From Planctomycetota bacterium (GTDB lineage Bacteria > Planctomycetota > Phycisphaerae > WQYP01 > JAJZKY01): a stretch of 10,317 nt of DNA. The stretch spans positions 1 to 10,317 of the forward strand of contig JAJZKY010000109.1 in NCBI GenBank assembly GCA_021803885.1, in the 5' to 3' direction. The notes under the pieces were generated by a model, which saw only the letters and a program-made list of their open reading frames with translations, was not told where the DNA came from and made no database searches. This document shows, in pieces, positions 7,556 to 10,317 of the stretch (its first letter is position 1; each line of letters begins with the position of its first letter). Made by a program: the position numbers and the translations under genes.

Positions 7556-7577
7556 GCGGCATAAATGCCGGCGCTAA
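7556..7577 (-). repeat. Left palindromic repeat of the transposase element
   Basis: Read on the - strand this 22-base unit begins TTAGCGC and continues into the hairpin CGGCATTTATGCCG (five-bp stem, TTTA loop; 7570-7557). It matches the unit at 8259-8280 at 20 of 22 positions in inverted orientation. The two differences form one stem base pair (G-C here, A-T there). The transposase TAG stop codon (7576-7574) lies inside the TTAGCG part. The unit begins 14 bases after the csb2 stop, so its hairpin may also end the csb2 message. Confidence 0.75.
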
Positions 7578-8185
7578 CGGCTGGGCGTAACGAACTTCCA
7601 TCGCTGCGCTTTCAAACCGGCCTTGATCGGATTGTTTTCCACATATCGAATAACCTGGTCGAGCTCCGTGGAATGCAAAAACACACACCAATGGTTTCTC
7701 GCCCAGGGCGAGGGCATGCGGCCGGCAGGGTCGGCCAACGCGGCCAGTGGATGAATGCCGGCCGCGCTCATGGATTGCGTGGCCCGGGCTTTCAGGTGCC
7801 AGATCACATGATTCGTCGGCAAATGATGGACATTCATTACTATATGTACATGATCCGGCATGATCGCCAGCGCCCGCACAACATGTTGCTTTTCCCGAAC
7901 CGCGGCCTCTATTCCGCGCACCGCCGCCAGCGCCTGCAATCCGGTCAAACGCACCGGCGGATGATACAGCGCCTGTTTGGCGAGTAATCGTGCGGCGACA
8001 TTATGACCGGCCCCCGCAACTGATCGGCGGATATTGCCGCCCCCGGTCGCCGGCCCGCCCGCCGCAAAAATATCGGGTGATCGGACAAACCGCGACCATG
8101 AACCCCGCGGGTCATTGGGCAACCAAAATCCGTATGTGCAAAAAATAAAATGCCACGCGATAATGGGTTTGTCATCTGGCAACAT
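7574..8185 (-). CDS. Y1 (HUH) transposase, RAYT/IS200-like (203 aa)
   Basis: Single-strand DNA transposases of this fold nick hairpin ends and form a 5'-phosphotyrosine link. The HUH pair is H112-V-H114 within MPDHVHIV (109-116). The probable catalytic tyrosine is Y181 in IRYVENNPIKAGL (179-191). The N-terminus has IAWHFIFCTYGFWLPNDPRGSW (9-30), typical of a subgroup common in planctomycetes (recollection). The WHLKARAT (129-136) and SPWAR (159-163) segments are also family-like, so the protein appears intact. The frame is open for 87 codons upstream, but ATG 8185 is chosen because AAGGGAG (8197-8191, - strand) lies five bases ahead and the conserved domain starts there. No accessory TnpB is present. 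Confidence 0.9.
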   Translation of the reverse strand: MLPDDKPIIAWHFIFCTYGFWLPNDPRGSWSRFVRSPDIFAAGGPATGGGNIRRSVAGAGHNVAARLLAKQALYHPPVRLTGLQALAAVRGIEAAVREKQHVVRALAIMPDHVHIVMNVHHLPTNHVIWHLKARATQSMSAAGIHPLAALADPAGRMPSPWARNHWCVFLHSTELDQVIRYVENNPIKAGLKAQRWKFVTPSR

Positions 8186-8190
8186 TGATT

Positions 8191-8197
8191 CTCCCTT
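8191..8197 (-). promoter_or_regulatory. Ribosome binding site fixing the transposase start
   Basis: AAGGGAG on the - strand, five bases before ATG 8185. It excludes the longer open frame that begins at 8446. Confidence 0.75.
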
Positions 8198-8258
8198 CAT
8201 TTTTACCGTGGACGGTCTATTCGTGCACAACATCATAACACCGCAATCATACCCTGTC

Positions 8259-8280
8259 TTAGCGCCGACATTTATGTCGC
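8259..8280 (+). repeat. Right palindromic repeat of the transposase element
   Basis: The unit begins TTAGCGC and continues into the hairpin CGACATTTATGTCG (8266-8279). It is the inverted partner of 7556-7577, with the stem changed from G-C to A-T at one pair while loop and flank are kept. Such a paired change argues that the hairpin itself is under selection. Confidence 0.75.
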
Positions 8281-8309
8281 ACGCGGCTGATCCCGCCACG
8301 CATCCGCCC

Positions 8310-8330
8310 GCCGACGTAAACATACGCGGC
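8310..8330. repeat. Additional hairpin near the transposase repeats
   Basis: GCCG-A-CGTA, loop AACA, TACGCGGC: an eight-bp stem with one bulged A. It resembles the transposase repeats in size and in its GCCGAC start but not in detail, so it may be a diverged third member or unrelated. Confidence 0.4.
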
Positions 8331-8414
8331 CACCTTTTTCGCATTGGTGCGGCTTCCGACTTCAATTTCCAAATCCCAATTCGCCAACACATTATCGGCC
8401 CCTGCCGTCCCATA

Positions 8415-8445
8415 ATGACAAAATATTTGCTATTATCCTTATACA
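8415..8445 (+). promoter_or_regulatory. Possible promoter for cas4-cas1
   Basis: ATGACA (8415-8420) and TATACA (8440-8445) are fair -35 and -10 matches in the most AT-rich patch before cas4-cas1. The 19-bp spacer is longer than ideal. The opposing transposase gene makes a local promoter plausible. Confidence 0.3.
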
Positions 8446-8491
8446 TGTTCTATTCTTGATATGGATACGCATTATGACGCAGTCAAATAGC

Positions 8492-8509
8492 CCACGGAGC
8501 GGCTCGTGG
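8492..8509 (+). terminator. Terminator-like hairpin before cas4-cas1
   Basis: CCAC-G-GAG, loop CGG, CTCGTGG forms a seven-bp stem with one bulged G. It is followed by TGATTGTTTTA, a loose T-rich tract. It lies about 70 bases before the cas4-cas1 start and could end or attenuate + strand transcription entering from the transposase region. The tract is not a clean T-run, so this is weak. Confidence 0.25.
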
Positions 8510-8576
8510 TGATTGTTTTACAAGGGGCATGATCGTTTTGTTTTGGCCGCACCATTTGTCCTCTGGAGACTGAAAC

Positions 8577-10304
8577 ATGGACGAATATTTATGGCCGGCG
8601 CGTCACGTTGCGGAATACGCCTATTGTCCGCGCTTGTTTTATCTCATGGAAGTGGAAGGGGTCTATTACCCCAGCGCCGATACCGAAAAAGGTAAAGCGG
8701 TGCATAAGCGCGTGGATAAAACTAGCGCCGCCAACAATGGCCGCGGAACCGATGCCGATGGCGACGACCTACCACCTGATCCCGATAAGCCAAAATCCGT
8801 GCGCAGCTTGGCGTTGACCAGCCAAAAACTGGGGCTGACAGCCACTTTGGATATTGCTGAAATCAACGGTAGTGTGGCTGTCCCGGTTGAATACCGCAAA
8901 GGCCGCCCGCAATATATATCCGCTCCGCCGCCGCCGGATGATCCCGGAGAATCCGCTTCCAATTCGGTTCCACCGCCGGCCGCGCCGTGGCCAACGGATC
9001 GCGTGCAAGCAGGCTTACATGCCATTTTATTGGAAGAGGCGGGCTATCAAGTGCCAAACGTGACACTTTATTACGCCGCCGAACGCCGCCGCATAGAACT
9101 GCCTGTCATCGATGATTTACGCCATGAGGCGTTGGCCACCCTGCAAGCGGCCCGCGCCTGCGCCGATGGTCCGCGGCCCGCACCCCTGGTCAATGATGCC
9201 AAATGCCCGCGCTGCTCACTGCAACCGTTCTGTCTTCCCGATGAAGTTAATTTTGAACGCGCCAATGCCATCAGCCCGAGGAAGCTCTGGCCACCGCGGG
9301 ATGACGCCATTCACCTTGTGGCCCAGCGAGAAGGCGTGCATATCGGCGTGCGCGGCATGTCGCTGCGCGTGACGGACAAGGGCGGCAAACTGGCACGGGA
9401 AATTCCGCTGGCTAATTTGGAATCCCTGGGTGTCCTCGGCGGAGTGCAAGTTTCCACTCAGGCATTGTGCGCATTGGCCGACCAGAATATTCCCGTAGCA
9501 TTTTTATCCGCGGCGGGCCGGCTGATTACCATGACCGATCCGATGAATCCGGTTAGCGCGCTAATCCGGCAGGCCCAAGTGCAAAAATTTACCGATCGTG
9601 CCGCCGCGCTGGAATTATCGCGCGCTTTGGTGGCGGCCAAAATAAGCAATCAACGGACCATTCTTATGCGCAATCGTAAAGACCTTGATCCACGCGCTTC
9701 GGATGATTTGCGAACATTGGCCCAGCGGGTGGGGACATCCACCAGTGCTGAAAGCATGCTGGGCCTGGAGGGGCAGGCGGCGGCCATTTATTTCGCCAAC
9801 TTCGGCGCGTTATTTTCACCCCCATTTTCCGAATTGTTCCAAGCCAATGGACGGCAGCGGCGTCCACCGCCTGATCCGATTAATGCCGTACTTTCCTGGG
9901 GATATACCATGCTGGTGCATGAATGCGTTTCCGCATTGCGACTGGCGGGATTGGAGCCGATGATTGGCGCGTTTCATAAGCCCCGCCCGGGCAAGCCGGC
10001 CTTGGCGCTGGATCTTATGGAGCCTTTCCGGCCATTGATTGCGGATTCGATCGCGATTTCCGCGTTTAATCGCGACGAATTGACGGAGGGCCATTTCATA
10101 CAAACCGCGGCGGGCTGTTCGCTAACCGACGCGGGGCGTGGAGCTTTTTTCGGAGCATGGGGCCGGCGGATGGATACAGAAGTGACACATCCGGTATTTG
10201 AATATCGCTTAAGTTACCGTCGAATGATGATGCTCCAGGCGCGAATGATTTCCGCATGGCTGGTTGGTGATATCGCCACGCTTTCGTTTTTGACAACGCG
10301 GTAG
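8577..10304 (+). CDS. cas4-cas1: Cas4-Cas1 fusion, adaptation nuclease-integrase of type I-G
   Basis: The Cas4 part trims prespacers and enforces PAM choice; Cas1 with Cas2 inserts spacers. Cas4 (about 1-225) has the iron-sulfur cysteines C17, C210, C213 and C219. RecB-type nuclease residues are H43 (GKAVHKR), D92 (GLTATLDIAE), E105 and K108 (VEYRKG), and Q144. Cas1 (about 228-575) has the metal ligands E398 (LEGQAA), H467 (AFHKPRPGKPAL) and E482 (DLMEPF). A proline-rich stretch (113-141) interrupts Cas4. At 575 residues the protein looks complete. ATG 8577 has GGAG eight bases upstream. The fusion is a hallmark of type I-G. Only 13 bases follow the TAG, so cas2 is expected just outside the window. 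Confidence 0.95.
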   Translation: MDEYLWPARHVAEYAYCPRLFYLMEVEGVYYPSADTEKGKAVHKRVDKTSAANNGRGTDADGDDLPPDPDKPKSVRSLALTSQKLGLTATLDIAEINGSVAVPVEYRKGRPQYISAPPPPDDPGESASNSVPPPAAPWPTDRVQAGLHAILLEEAGYQVPNVTLYYAAERRRIELPVIDDLRHEALATLQAARACADGPRPAPLVNDAKCPRCSLQPFCLPDEVNFERANAISPRKLWPPRDDAIHLVAQREGVHIGVRGMSLRVTDKGGKLAREIPLANLESLGVLGGVQVSTQALCALADQNIPVAFLSAAGRLITMTDPMNPVSALIRQAQVQKFTDRAAALELSRALVAAKISNQRTILMRNRKDLDPRASDDLRTLAQRVGTSTSAESMLGLEGQAAAIYFANFGALFSPPFSELFQANGRQRRPPPDPINAVLSWGYTMLVHECVSALRLAGLEPMIGAFHKPRPGKPALALDLMEPFRPLIADSIAISAFNRDELTEGHFIQTAAGCSLTDAGRGAFFGAWGRRMDTEVTHPVFEYRLSYRRMMMLQARMISAWLVGDIATLSFLTTR

Positions 10305-10317
10305 CGATATTCAAATA

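Larger units (their letters stand above)
7556..8280. mobile_element. RAYT/IS200-like element between csb2 and cas4-cas1
   Basis: A single Y1 transposase gene is bounded by inverted, near-identical palindromic repeats. This is the layout of REP-associated tyrosine transposase units, whose enzymes recognise imperfect hairpins as single-stranded DNA. It splits the cas operon at the interference/adaptation boundary and runs opposite to it. The right boundary is uncertain, because about 300 further bases without a convincing gene precede cas4-cas1 and may also belong to the insertion. Target duplication is not expected for Y1 enzymes and none is seen. Confidence 0.6.
8259..8390 (-). pseudogene. 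Possible small ORF or gene remnant (43 codons)
   Basis: This - strand frame from GTG 8390 to TAA 8261-8259 encodes a natural-looking peptide, including ANWDLEIEVG (residues 3-12) and NAKKVAAYVYVGG (16-28). It looks more protein-like than the overlapping upstream extension of the transposase frame. The frame is open 13 codons further upstream, to a TAG at 8432-8430. There is no clear ribosome binding site. It may be the tail of a gene broken by the insertion, a tiny gene, or chance. Its stop lies in the right palindromic repeat. Confidence 0.25.
8186..8576. other. Stretch between transposase and cas4-cas1, no convincing gene
   Basis: About 390 bases. It holds the right palindromic repeat (8259-8280), another hairpin (8310-8330), a possible small - strand frame (8259-8390), an AT-rich patch (about 8411-8460), and a hairpin at 8492-8509. 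GGAG at 8565-8568 is the cas4-cas1 ribosome binding site. Because the transposase gene opposes the operon, cas4-cas1 probably needs its own promoter here. Confidence 0.6.

Noticed and set aside
8186..8446. 87-codon upstream extension of the transposase
   Set aside because: Sequence is not family-like, and the good ribosome binding site lies just before ATG 8185.
18..8509. GAGCGGCTC shared by the window start and the 8492-8509 hairpin
   Set aside because: A nine-base, partly palindromic match with no extended similarity; chance is enough.
10305..10317. cas2 after cas4-cas1
   Set aside because: Expected from the subtype, but only 13 bases remain and no start codon is seen.

Overview
The window carries most of a type I-G (formerly I-U) CRISPR-Cas locus on the + strand, plus a short accessory segment upstream. 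Base composition is moderately GC-rich. The organism looks like a member of the Planctomycetota or a related deep-branching bacterium. This is inference: the kinase-like protein, the small protein beside it and the IS200/RAYT-like transposase all resemble families I associate with planctomycete genomes. I could not run a search.

Layout. Positions 1-465 hold no convincing gene. They do contain two palindromic units (331-380 and 416-452) that read on the - strand like CRISPR repeats, ending in CCCCATTGAA(A/G). A short kinase-fold protein (466-963, -) and a 90-residue hypothetical protein (962-1234, +) are divergent, and their start codons overlap. An AT-rich gap follows, with a strong sigma70-type promoter (TTGACA, 18 bp, TATACT; 1325-1354). 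The effector operon comes next: cas3 (helicase then HD, 1520-4165), csb3/cas8 (4162-4974), csb1/cas7 (4967-6103) and csb2/cas5-cas6 (6100-7542). Each gene overlaps the next by 4 or 8 bases.

A single-domain Y1 (HUH) transposase of the RAYT/IS200 type (7574-8185, -) lies between the effector module and the adaptation gene. It is flanked by two 22-base palindromic repeats in inverted orientation that differ only at one base pair of the stem, and that pair is compensated. After about 390 bases without a convincing gene comes a cas4-cas1 fusion (8577-10304). The window ends 13 bases later, so the expected cas2 and the main CRISPR array are not visible.

How the genes work together. Csb2 would process the CRISPR transcript through its Cas6-like part. 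Csb1 would form the crRNA-binding backbone, Csb3 would act as the large subunit, and Cas3 would unwind and cut the target. Cas4-Cas1, with an unseen Cas2, would select and insert spacers. The subtype is known. The parts I find less ordinary are the variable-stem CRISPR-repeat-like palindromes, the covarying repeats flanking the transposase, and the insertion of that transposase at the interference/adaptation boundary.
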